From assembly GCA_041725895.1 (NCBI GenBank), contig JBGRQA010000027.1, positions 1 to 64,000 on the forward strand: a stretch of DNA of 64,000 nt. The letters are read 5' to 3'. The translations under genes and the position numbers were made by a program. The notes under the pieces were generated by a model. The model did not search any database, was not told the DNA's origin, and saw only the letters and a program-made list of their open reading frames with translations. Numbering within the stretch: position 1 is the stretch's first letter; the number at the start of each line of letters is the position of its first letter. Positions 27,245 through 35,477 of the stretch are shown piece by piece. The DNA comes from JBGRQA01 sp041725895. Lineage in GTDB: Bacteria > Bacteroidota > Bacteroidia > Bacteroidales > Marinifilaceae.

Positions 27245-29869
27245 ATGGAAATCCCAACTAAGTACAATCCTGCAGAATCGGAGGATAAGTGGTACAAGTA
27301 TTGGATGGATAAAGGATTCTTCCATTCCGTACCCGACGAGAGAGAGCCGTATACTATTGTGATACCTCCGCCAAACGTCACCGGAGTGTTGCACATGGGG
27401 CATATGCTGAACAATACTATTCAAGATGTATTGGTCCGCAGAGCCAGATTGCAGGGTAAAAACGTCTGTTGGGTGCCTGGAACCGATCACGCTTCCATTG
27501 CTACAGAGGCTAAGGTGGTGAACAAGTTGAAGCAGGAAGGTATCAATAAGGCCGACCTGACTCGCGACGAGTTTATGAAGCATGCCTGGGAATGGAAAGA
27601 GAAGCACGGGGGAATTATCCTGGAGCAGTTGAAGAAACTGGGTGCATCTTGTGATTGGGATCGTACCAGCTTTACCATGGACGAATCGCTTTACGAATCA
27701 GTAATTGATGTATTTATTGATTTGTACAAGAAAGATAAAATTTACCGTGGGGTACGTATGGTAAACTGGGACCCAGCAGCCCAAACTGCCGTATCAGATG
27801 AAGAGGTAATCTACAAGGAAGTACAATCCAAACTGTACTACCTGCGCTATAAAATTGAAGGAACCGAAGACGAGTATGTAACCATTGCAACTACCCGTCC
27901 TGAAACTATTTTGGGTGATACCGCCGTTTGTGTGAACCCGAATGATGAGCGATTCACTCACCTGAAAGGCAAGCGAGTGATTGTTCCATTGGTGAACCGT
28001 TCCATTCCAATTATTCAGGATGAGTATGTGGATATGGAGTTCGGTACCGGTGCTCTGAAAATTACTCCGGCACATGATATTCATGACTATGAGATTGGAG
28101 ACCGTCACAATTTGGAAACCATCGATATTTTCAACGACAACGGAACCTTAAGCGAAGCAGCTCAGCTGTTCGTGGGAATGGATCGTTTCGAAGTTCGTGA
28201 TGCCATTATTCCTGAGTTGGAAAAAGCAGGAAACATGGTGAAGATCGAGGACTACGTAAATAAGGTAGGTTACTCTGAAAGAACCGATGCTGCTATTGAA
28301 CCCAAGCTGAGTATGCAGTGGTTCATGAAGATGAAGGAGCTGGCTCAGCCTGCCCTGGAGAATGTAATGAACGATAACGTTCAGTTGCACCCTGCCAAGT
28401 TCAAGAATACCTACCGTCACTGGATGGAGAATGTGAAGGATTGGTGTATTTCCCGTCAGTTGTGGTGGGGACAGCGTATTCCTGTTTACTACCTTCCGGA
28501 AGGAGGCTACGTAGTGGCTAAAAATATTGAGGAAGCTTTGGTTGAGGCGAAAGCGAAAACCGGTAAGGAATACAAGGCCGAAGAATTGCGTCAGGATGAG
28601 GATGTTCTGGATACCTGGTTCTCTTCATGGTTGTGGCCAATTTCCGTATTCGACGGAATCCGTAACCCTGAAAACGAAGAAATTAAATACTACTACCCAA
28701 CCAATGACTTGGTTAGTGGTCCTGATATCCTGTTCTTCTGGATTGCCCGTATGGTAATTGCCGGATACGAGTACAGAGATATGAAGCCATTCAACAACGT
28801 TTACCTGACAGGTATTGTGCGTGACAGCCAACGTCGTAAGATGTCTAAGTCGTTGGGGAATTCGCCTGATCCATTGTTGTTGATCGACAAGTATGGAGCT
28901 GATGGTATTCGTGTGGGTATGCTGTTGTGCTCTCCTGCAGGAGGAGACCTTTTGTTTGACGAGAGCTTGCCGGAGCAGGGACGTAACTTTACCACCAAGA
29001 TTTGGAATGCTTTCCGTTTGGTTAAAAATTGGGAAGTTGCCGATATCGAACAACCTGAGTACGCTCGTTTGGCTACCGAATGGTTCCGTTCCAAGTTGAA
29101 CAAAACCATGGAGCAGTTGGATGAGCAGTTCAAGCAGTACCGTATCAGCGAGGCCTTGATGACCGTTTACACTTTGTTCCGTGATGAATTCTCTTCATGG
29201 TACCTGGAGATGGTGAAGCCTGCTTTTGGTCAGCCTATCGATAAAGCTACCTATGAAACAACCGTAGAGTTGTTCGAGAAATTGATGCAGTTGCTGCACC
29301 CATTCATGCCTTTCCTAACCGAAGAGATCTGGCACTTGTTGCGTGATCGCAAGGAAGAAGAAAGCATCATGGTATCTGTAATGCCACAGGCAGAGAACGC
29401 TGATGAGGCGCTACTGGAGAAATTTGAGCAGGTGAAAGAAGTGATTGTTGCTATCCGTAACATCCGTAAGCAGAAGAACATCGCTTTTAAAGAAGTGTTG
29501 GATCTGAACTACAAGGTGAAGGAAGGTCAGTACGATCCTTCATTCGACAGTGTAGTTACCAAAATGGGTAATATGACTGCCATTTCTGAAGCCAATGGCG
29601 AGCTGAAAGGTGCTATGTCGTTTATCGTAAAAGCCGTGGAGTACTTTATTCCATTGGGCGATATGGTAGATGTGGAAGAAGAGCTGAAGAAACTGGAGGA
29701 GGAGTTGAAGTATACCGAAGGCTTCCTGAAATCCGTTTCCAAAAAGCTGAGCAACGAACGTTTCGTGAACAATGCCCCTGAAAAGGTAGTGGAAATGGAG
29801 CGTAAGAAGATGGCCGATGCTGAAGCTAAAATCAAAGTGCTTCAGGAGCGTATCGATTCTTTGAAATAA
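27245..29869 (+). CDS. valS: valyl-tRNA synthetase
   Basis: 874 residues from the ATG at 27245 (MEIPTKYNPAE), which matches the start of Bacteroidota ValRS better than an upstream GTG at 27215. Class Ia signatures: HIGH-type HMGH near 50 in PPNVTGVLHMGHML, and KMSKS near 531 in RRKMSKSLGNSPDP. The editing domain contains TTRPETILGDTAV and the tail is the ValRS coiled coil (EEELKKLEEELKYTEGFLKS). It charges tRNA(Val) in the cytoplasm. A strong terminator follows. Confidence 0.97.
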   Translation: MEIPTKYNPAESEDKWYKYWMDKGFFHSVPDEREPYTIVIPPPNVTGVLHMGHMLNNTIQDVLVRRARLQGKNVCWVPGTDHASIATEAKVVNKLKQEGINKADLTRDEFMKHAWEWKEKHGGIILEQLKKLGASCDWDRTSFTMDESLYESVIDVFIDLYKKDKIYRGVRMVNWDPAAQTAVSDEEVIYKEVQSKLYYLRYKIEGTEDEYVTIATTRPETILGDTAVCVNPNDERFTHLKGKRVIVPLVNRSIPIIQDEYVDMEFGTGALKITPAHDIHDYEIGDRHNLETIDIFNDNGTLSEAAQLFVGMDRFEVRDAIIPELEKAGNMVKIEDYVNKVGYSERTDAAIEPKLSMQWFMKMKELAQPALENVMNDNVQLHPAKFKNTYRHWMENVKDWCISRQLWWGQRIPVYYLPEGGYVVAKNIEEALVEAKAKTGKEYKAEELRQDEDVLDTWFSSWLWPISVFDGIRNPENEEIKYYYPTNDLVSGPDILFFWIARMVIAGYEYRDMKPFNNVYLTGIVRDSQRRKMSKSLGNSPDPLLLIDKYGADGIRVGMLLCSPAGGDLLFDESLPEQGRNFTTKIWNAFRLVKNWEVADIEQPEYARLATEWFRSKLNKTMEQLDEQFKQYRISEALMTVYTLFRDEFSSWYLEMVKPAFGQPIDKATYETTVELFEKLMQLLHPFMPFLTEEIWHLLRDRKEEESIMVSVMPQAENADEALLEKFEQVKEVIVAIRNIRKQKNIAFKEVLDLNYKVKEGQYDPSFDSVVTKMGNMTAISEANGELKGAMSFIVKAVEYFIPLGDMVDVEEELKKLEEELKYTEGFLKSVSKKLSNERFVNNAPEKVVEMERKKMADAEAKIKVLQERIDSLK

Positions 29870-29894
29870 TTACACTGTACCAAATACATAGGCA

Positions 29895-29928
29895 AAAGCG
29901 TCATTCCTTCGGGGGTGGCGCTTTTTTT
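29895..29928 (+). terminator. valS terminator
   Basis: AAAGCGTCATTCC pairs with GGGGTGGCGCTTT through some G-U pairs around TTCG; a run of seven T follows. Confidence 0.8.
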
Positions 29929-29968
29929 CTATGGTTAATGAGTGGCGGATTGTTTAGCCAATTTAGTT

Positions 29969-30256
29969 TTATGCTACTGCTCTTTTGGCTCTCCAGATTT
30001 CCCAGAAAAATCGTCCAATGAGGAATAGTAAGCATGCGGTTAAAAATTGACCAAAGTAATCCAGGTAGACCATTTGTTCCTTGGTGAGATGTTGCTCTAT
30101 TTGATCTTCGAAGGAAAAGGTAATTCCCTGCATCAGAAAACAGAGTCCACATACCATTGAGAAAGACATTCGAGAAAGTGAAATTTGTTTCTTCCGGAAT
30201 TTAGTAAGGGTATTGACAATTAGATACAGTCCGATGATAATTCTTCCAAAATCCAT
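29969..30256 (-). CDS. small membrane protein of unknown function
   Basis: 95 residues from the Met at 30256 (MDFGRIIIGLYLIVNTL); a longer open frame to 30367 adds an unlikely N-terminus. Two or three hydrophobic segments (about 3-16, 30-47, 68-86) suggest an inner-membrane protein with a basic C-terminus (RAKRAVA). No family recognised. It converges on valS. Confidence 0.5.
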   Translation of the reverse strand: MDFGRIIIGLYLIVNTLTKFRKKQISLSRMSFSMVCGLCFLMQGITFSFEDQIEQHLTKEQMVYLDYFGQFLTACLLFLIGRFFWEIWRAKRAVA

Positions 30257-30495
30257 ACTGTTGTGTGTAGTTGATTGTTTATTGACGGAGCAAATATATG
30301 GAATATGTACAATGAGTGATGGATGTTTGTGTCTGAATTTTCTTTTTGTTTCTGAGGTTTGGATCAAATTACTTAGTTTGGACCAAAATATTCAATACCA
30401 TACTTGGTTGCTTCCCGAATCCCAGTTAATTGTTTCTCCATTTCCTGGTAATTTTCTAACTTGGCTCACCGAAAAAAACTTAAACACAAAATAGA

Positions 30496-30846
30496 ATGAG
30501 CATTAAGAGAATTGATTCCACCCCAAGAATGAGTCGTATTGTAGAGCATGGTAATACCATTTACTTGTGCGGACAAACTGCCAAGGACGCGACTAAGGAT
30601 ATTAAGGAGCAAACAGTAACCACACTTGAAAAAGTCGAGGAGCTTTTGGAGAAAGCAGGATCCGATAAGAAGCACATCCTTTCCGTAACCATTTATGTGC
30701 GCGATATGAAAGATTTTGCTGCAATGAATGAGGTATGGGATGCGTGGGTTGAGGATGGTTATCAGCCGGCTCGTGCCTGTGTTGAGGCTCGAATGGCCCG
30801 TCCGGAATTATTAGTTGAAATGTCAGTGATTGCAGCCAAGAAGTAG
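30496..30846 (+). CDS. ridA: RidA family enamine/imine deaminase
   Basis: 116 residues, near the usual length of 120-130. It has GNTIYLCGQTAKDA, TTLEKVEELLEKAGSD, VTIYVRDM and the signature ending PARACVEARMARPELLVEMS, whose first Arg is the family's key active-site residue. RidA proteins hydrolyse reactive 2-aminoacrylate and related imines made by PLP enzymes. This sequence differs from canonical RidA in its middle region, so another Rid subfamily is possible. Single gene with terminator. Confidence 0.85.
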   Translation: MSIKRIDSTPRMSRIVEHGNTIYLCGQTAKDATKDIKEQTVTTLEKVEELLEKAGSDKKHILSVTIYVRDMKDFAAMNEVWDAWVEDGYQPARACVEARMARPELLVEMSVIAAKK

Positions 30847-30873
30847 GCCGTAACACGATACTTGAATAAAATG

Positions 30874-30914
30874 AATCCGAATTTTGCTCTGTTGGTAAGG
30901 TTCGGATTTTTTTT
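30874..30914 (+). terminator. ridA terminator
   Basis: AATCCGAA pairs with TTCGGATT across a 19-base loop, followed by TTTTTT. Confidence 0.75.
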
Positions 30915-31016
30915 CGGATCGTTGCCGATAAAAGAAGTATAGTAATTATACCATTGGAAATGATATTGGTTTAAAACAGCTCACCTTCGGAAGGGGGTGA
31001 ACAGATGGTACAAAAA

Positions 31017-31039
31017 AACCACCGTTGATAACGGTGGTT
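31017..31039 (-). terminator. terminator of the cold-shock gene
   Basis: AACCACCGTT, GAT, AACGGTGGTT; on the minus strand a T-run follows. It lies 30 bases past the csp stop. Confidence 0.88.
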
Positions 31040-31069
31040 TCTTATAAGATGTATCAAAGTAAAAAGTAA

Positions 31070-31261
31070 TTAGTCAATTACTTTTACGTTTACAGCGTTC
31101 AAACCTTTTCTTCCTTTTTCTACATCGTACTCAACTTGGTCGTTTTCTTGAATTTCGTCAATAAGACCTGATACGTGTACGAAGATGTCTTCACTTGAAT
31201 CGTCTGGCTTAATGAAACCAAAACCTTTGGACTCATTAAAGAATTTTACTGTTCCTTGCAT
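31070..31261 (-). CDS. cspA: cold-shock domain protein
   Basis: 63 residues, a single cold-shock OB fold. RNP1 is KGFGFI (12-17) and RNP2 is DIFVHVS; MQGTVKFFNESKGFGFI is the classic start. It binds single-stranded RNA/DNA and acts as an RNA chaperone. The candidate promoter lies about 160 bases upstream, leaving a long untranslated leader as in cold-induced csp genes, so leader-based temperature control is inferred. Confidence 0.95.
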   Translation of the reverse strand: MQGTVKFFNESKGFGFIKPDDSSEDIFVHVSGLIDEIQENDQVEYDVEKGRKGLNAVNVKVID

Positions 31262-31420
31262 TGTTAATTTTTTAAAAATATTAAATATTCATTGAAAGTC
31301 CTAATCTCTAAGTAATTACCAGTAACGATTCTATTAATTTTTATTCCGGTAAAAGGAATTAAGAGTAATGAATGATAATGAAATTCGAAGATTGTTTTCC
31401 ATTAAAACTTTTCAACAGCG

Positions 31421-31428
31421 CAAAGATA
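31421..31428 (-). promoter_or_regulatory. -7 box of the cold-shock gene
   Basis: Minus strand reads TATCTTTG, a perfect TAnnTTTG. It would give an mRNA leader of about 150 bases before the ATG at 31261. No clear -33 box. Confidence 0.55.
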
Positions 31429-31915
31429 GGTAATACAATTTTTTAATCCTAAAGAAATATCACATAGCTGTATCTTTTTCTTCTCATTACTTGCAGATAT
31501 AAAGTGTATAGCGTCCAAAACGAATGAAACCGATGGTCTTTTTTTAATTATTGGGGAGGATTAATCGTACTAAATAATCTATTCTTTGATGGGAATATGG
31601 AAAGTGTTATGTGTCTAATTATATAATCAATTTGAGTTAAGATGTTTGGAGGGATTTCTTGATCTTGTTTTTGTGTTGATCAATGCTTGTTTGGAAATGA
31701 AGAGGGGCATAGAATTATCGATCGCAACCAAATTTTGGAGGAAAGCAATGGAGCAGGGGAAAGGAAGCAAATTAGAAAAAGGACTATTTAATTCTTAACC
31801 AATTTTCAGGGGGGAGGAAATCATCATAGGAAGAGAATTGAAAACGAACTGATAATAGGACTGTTTTTGTGCTTTTCTTGCCCTATTTAACAATATGGAA
31901 AATGACTTTTTTTTG

Positions 31916-31937
31916 ACACCCCTATTTTGAAGGGTGT
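31916..31937. repeat. ACACCC/GGGTGT hairpin
   Basis: Six-base arms around CTATTTTGAA, preceded by AATGAC and a T-run. It is similar to the hairpin at 32021. Confidence 0.55.
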
Positions 31938-32020
31938 ATTGTTTTACAAAGTGAGAAAATGATTACAATTTTTATTCTTTTTCGCCCCTCTCGAGGAAAA
32001 AATGACGTTTTTATGAGTCG

Positions 32021-32044
32021 ACACCCCTTTAAGGGGTGTTTTTT
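32021..32044 (+). terminator. terminator-like palindrome
   Basis: ACACCCCTT, T, AAGGGGTGT, then TTTTTT. A strong stem with a one-base centre and plus-strand T-run, yet no plus-strand gene lies upstream. It could end a small RNA. Confidence 0.5.
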
Positions 32045-32124
32045 GAAAAACATATATTATTTGGATGTCCTCCTCTCTTTTTGTTGGGATTGATTATAGT
32101 TTTTCGCAATCGATTGAAGGGGGA

Positions 32125-32144
32125 CCCCTGTTTTGAAATAGGGG
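32125..32144. repeat. CCCCT/AGGGG hairpin
   Basis: CCCCT, then GTTTTGAAAT with internal TTT/AAA pairing, then AGGGG. It shares TTGAAATAGGGG with the hairpin at 21269. Confidence 0.5.
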
Positions 32145-32394
32145 CTGAGTGAAAACTTCATCTTTTGGGCTCCGAAAACCTTTTCGGACTCATGTTGTAA
32201 AACAGCTTTTGATTTTGTTTTCTTAATGGTTGTAGTTGTTTTAAGTGGTTGTCAGTCAATTGTATATATGGATGTTTTTAAAGTGTTCGATATTTCAATA
32301 AAATCTTGGAAATTCAATTGGAACTCGGCTATTTTATCCTTCACAAACAAACTAACAAAACGAGCTATTAATATTTAAATAAAACTGTTGAGTC

Positions 32395-33900
32395 ATGACA
32401 GATGCTTCAATTGCTTTGAACCCTAATAAGTTGGTTCAGTACTTGCAAAAGCCAAGTAACGAGTTTACAAAAGAGGATATTATTAAATATATCGAGGAGA
32501 ACGGAGTTCAAATGATTAATTTCCGTTACGTTGCAGAGGATGGAAAACTGAAAACTCTGAACTTTATTATTACCAGTCGCGACCATTTGGATAACATTCT
32601 GAGTACCGGGGAGCGTGTGGACGGTTCTAGTCTTTTCTCATTTATTGAGGCCGGTTCCAGTGATTTGTATGTGATTCCTCGTTATAAAACGGCCTTTTTG
32701 AATCCTTTCTCAGAGATTCCTACATTGGATATTCTTTGTTCCTTTTATACAGCAGAAGGGAAACCATTGGAAAGTGCTCCTGAGTATATCCTTAAAAAGG
32801 CTCATGATTGCTTTAAAAAATCAACCGGTTACACCTTTAAGGCTATGGGTGAGCTGGAATACTATATTAAGAGTGGTAAAGCGGAATTGTATCCTGGCGA
32901 AGATCAGAAAGGGTACCATGATTCTCAACCTTTTACTCAGTGGGAAGATTTGCGTCGTGAGGCAATGGTACTGATTGCACAGTGTGGTGGTAAAATTAAG
33001 TATGGTCATTCTGAGGTAGGAAACTTTATCTTGAATGAGGATGGCTATGAGCAACATGAGATCGAATTCTTGCCTGTTGAAGCCGAAGATGCAGTAGATC
33101 AGTTGTTGATAGGTAAATGGATTGTTCGTATGCTTGCTGCTCGCTACCATGCATTGGTAAGCTGGGCTCCAAAGATCACTGTTGGTAAAGCTGGTTCCGG
33201 ATTGCATATCCACATGATGCTTGAAAAAGACGGTCAAAATATTTGTGTAGAGAACGGAAAATTGAGTGATGTTGCCAAGCGTGGTATTGCTGGAATCATG
33301 GAACTGTCCGGAGCTTTAACAGCTTTTGGAAATACAATTCCTACCTCTTACCTTCGATTGGTACCTCACCAGGAAGCACCAACCTATGTTTGTTGGGGAG
33401 ATAGAAACCGTTCGGTATTGGTACGAGTGCCATTGGGATGGTTGGGTGCCAAGGATATGATTAAGGATGTAAATCCTCAGCAAAAAGAAGACGCCCGTGA
33501 TTTTTCCAGCAAGCAAACCTTTGAGTTCCGTGTGCCCGATGGTTCTGCAGACATTTACATGTTGGTGGCAGGGCTGATTGTTGCGGTACAGCATGGTTTG
33601 GAGAATGAAAATTCTTTGAAGATGGCTGAAGAGCTTTATGCTGATATGGATATTTTTAAGCCGGAGTTTAAGGACCGATTGGACAAGCTGGAGCAATTGC
33701 CTACTTGTTGTTGGGAAAGTGCTGATTGCCTGTTGGAAAAGCGTCGTGTTTTTGAAAATAATGATATTTTCCCAGGTGGTACCCTTGATGCGGTAGTAAA
33801 AAAACTGAAACTATACGAAGACAGCGGATTGAATGATCGAATTCTTGGAAAAGAGGAGGAGATCATGGAAATTGTAGAGAAATACATTCACTGTATGTAG
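32395..33900 (+). CDS. glnA: glutamine synthetase (type I-like catalytic fold)
   Basis: 501 residues. Beta-grasp N-domain with FRYVAEDGKLKTLNFI, then the catalytic domain: FKAMGELEYYI (metal-binding Glu), HEIEFLPVEAEDA, GKAGSGLHIHMMLEKDG (ATP/ammonia region, where typical GSI has MHCHQS), PTSYLRLVPHQEAP and NRSVLVRVPLG. It makes glutamine from glutamate, ammonia and ATP. Sequence deviates from canonical GSI-beta and I see no adenylylation-site tyrosine motif, so it is a Bacteroidota-type GS and could be a GS-like ligase. A 1-kb gap precedes it; a strong terminator follows. Confidence 0.85.
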   Translation: MTDASIALNPNKLVQYLQKPSNEFTKEDIIKYIEENGVQMINFRYVAEDGKLKTLNFIITSRDHLDNILSTGERVDGSSLFSFIEAGSSDLYVIPRYKTAFLNPFSEIPTLDILCSFYTAEGKPLESAPEYILKKAHDCFKKSTGYTFKAMGELEYYIKSGKAELYPGEDQKGYHDSQPFTQWEDLRREAMVLIAQCGGKIKYGHSEVGNFILNEDGYEQHEIEFLPVEAEDAVDQLLIGKWIVRMLAARYHALVSWAPKITVGKAGSGLHIHMMLEKDGQNICVENGKLSDVAKRGIAGIMELSGALTAFGNTIPTSYLRLVPHQEAPTYVCWGDRNRSVLVRVPLGWLGAKDMIKDVNPQQKEDARDFSSKQTFEFRVPDGSADIYMLVAGLIVAVQHGLENENSLKMAEELYADMDIFKPEFKDRLDKLEQLPTCCWESADCLLEKRRVFENNDIFPGGTLDAVVKKLKLYEDSGLNDRILGKEEEIMEIVEKYIHCM

Positions 33901-33927
33901 TTTAATTTAATAAACCCTTCTTTCAAA

Positions 33928-33968
33928 ATAGAAACCCCCGGCTTATTAGCCGGGGGTTCTATTTTTTT
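33928..33968 (+). terminator. glutamine synthetase terminator
   Basis: AGAAACCCCCGGC pairs with GCCGGGGGTTCT around TTATTA, followed by a run of seven T. Confidence 0.93.
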
Positions 33969-34085
33969 ATAGAAATGTAGGGATACCTGATCTCAATTCG
34001 ATACTTGATTTTTTATCGTTTTTGATTTCGTCGAAAAACGATAGAATTCAATGTCATAAATAAGGTGTTTTCCTGAAAAAAAAAT

Positions 34086-34106
34086 CCCCGACTAACTTAG
34101 CCGGGG
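34086..34106 (-). terminator. terminator of the DUF4783 gene
   Basis: CCCCG-A-CTAA pairs with TTAG-C-CGGGG; the minus strand continues into about eight T. Confidence 0.85.
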
Positions 34107-34127
34107 AGAATAATTGGAATGTCTTTT

Positions 34128-34535
34128 TTAATGACCGTCGGTTTCTATGTGCAATTGATGGATGAATGGTTTCCCGTTGGGACTTTTTAGGAGGAAGTTG
34201 ATGCGAAAGGTTTTGCTTTTGGTATAGAGTGTACCAATCACATAACGGGCTCCTGGTTTTCCTCCGGCATGTTTTATCTTGAAATTTGTAGGAGGATACT
34301 CTCTGAAGAATTTGGAAATGATTTGGGTTGCCTGCGATTTGCTGTAGATGGATTCTTTGTCTTGAATGGCCAATTCGATCCGGTCGCTGAAATAATTACC
34401 TAAGGTGATGCTATTGCCTGTTTGCAATGCTTTTACCAGCTGAGGCGGGAGATCGTTGGTTCCCTGGGCAGCTGTACAAACCAGAAACAGGTTCAGGAGA
34501 ACTAGAGTTATAAAACTTGTTTTTAAGAGTTTCAT
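34128..34535 (-). CDS. DUF4783 domain protein, exported
   Basis: 135 residues. Signal peptide MKLLKTSFITLVLLNLFLVC with cleavage near AAQG. The mature part fits the small NTF2-like DUF4783 family of Bacteroidota: ALQTGNSITLGNYFSDRIEL, YSKSQATQIISKFF, and the strand GARYVIGTLYT. Periplasmic; function unknown. A symmetric site resembling a CRP/FNR operator lies about 85 bases upstream. Confidence 0.82.
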   Translation of the reverse strand: MKLLKTSFITLVLLNLFLVCTAAQGTNDLPPQLVKALQTGNSITLGNYFSDRIELAIQDKESIYSKSQATQIISKFFREYPPTNFKIKHAGGKPGARYVIGTLYTKSKTFRINFLLKSPNGKPFIHQLHIETDGH

Positions 34536-34618
34536 GTGTTTTTGTTTTAAGTTGTTCTTGGAGGCCTTTGCAGCCCTGTCCTAAAAATGTAATAAAGGAC
34601 GGTTAATGGTTGTCAGTT

Positions 34619-34635
34619 TTGTGATAAATATCACT
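34619..34635. promoter_or_regulatory. CRP/FNR-like palindrome
   Basis: TGTGATAAATATCACT: perfect GTGAT/ATCAC arms, close to the TGTGA-N6-TCACA form used by CRP-family regulators. It lies between the divergent DUF4783 and rlmH genes. A true regulator is not shown. Confidence 0.4.
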
Positions 34636-34772
34636 TACTTTTACACAAATATTGTGCGAAAAGTATATCGCAAGTTAAAAAAAATATATTACCCACCATA
34701 TATCAAGAGTGTGATACTCTTATTTCTGTGTTGTGGTAAAGGGATGAAAAACCATTGCAATAAAGCTGAATT

Positions 34773-35246
34773 ATGAAGATTACACTGTTGGTTATAGGTA
34801 AAACGGATAAGGATTTTGTAAAGTTGGGAATTGCCGAGTATGAAAAACGCTTGAAGCGTTATATATCTTACGAAATGCGTGTGATTCCTGATGTGAAAAA
34901 GGGGAAAAATCTAACCGAAGATCTTCAGAAGGAGAAGGAGGGGGATCTGATTCTAGCTCAGATTAAGGCCGGAGATGTAATGGTTTTGCTGGATGAAGGC
35001 GGAAAAGAGTTTACCTCAGTGGAATTTGCGCGACATCTGGAACAGAAAATGCTGAGTGGTATAAAAAATCTCGTTTTTGTGGTTGGTGGGCCTTATGGTT
35101 TTTCAAAGGAGGTATACCAGAGGGCTCATGGCAAAATATCTCTTTCGCGTATGACTTTTTCTCATCAAATGATAAGAATGATTTTTGTGGAACAGGTATA
35201 CCGTGCTATGACTATTCTAAAAGGAGAACCCTATCATCATGTTTAG
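34773..35246 (+). CDS. rlmH: 23S rRNA pseudouridine-1915 N3-methyltransferase
   Basis: 157 residues, the exact family length. SPOUT-type knot: VMVLLDEGGKEFTSVEFA, the SAM-binding FVVGGPYGFSKEV and the signature LSRMTFSHQMIRMIFVEQVY followed by RAMTILKGEPYHH. It methylates pseudouridine 1915 in helix 69 of 23S rRNA on assembled ribosomes. Single gene. Confidence 0.95.
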   Translation: MKITLLVIGKTDKDFVKLGIAEYEKRLKRYISYEMRVIPDVKKGKNLTEDLQKEKEGDLILAQIKAGDVMVLLDEGGKEFTSVEFARHLEQKMLSGIKNLVFVVGGPYGFSKEVYQRAHGKISLSRMTFSHQMIRMIFVEQVYRAMTILKGEPYHHV

Positions 35247-35477
35247 GGCTAAAAGTCTTTGACTACCGATTCTAAATCAGAATTCTGTTTGTGCCTGTTC
35301 AATTGTCTTTTGGGTAGTTTGATTCTCAGAATTGCAGGGTGACAATAGGGCTTAATCCGTTTTAAAAACAACAAATAACTACTGTATTCCATTTGAATGT
35401 TTGGGGAATTATGCTAATTTGTAGCTGCTTTAGCATGGTATTTGCGGTTCAGTTCATAAATTCTAAAATTTTTCAAG

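Larger units (their letters stand above)
31429..32394. other. long gap with three CCCCT/AGGGG hairpins
   Basis: Nearly 1 kb with no gene I can support, between divergent cspA and the glutamine synthetase gene. Its notable content is three inverted repeats with CCCC/GGGG arms (31916-31937, 32021-32044, 32125-32144). The first two share flanking AATGAC-T-rich text. A leader, a small RNA or an operator region for the glutamine synthetase gene are all possible. Confidence 0.5.
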
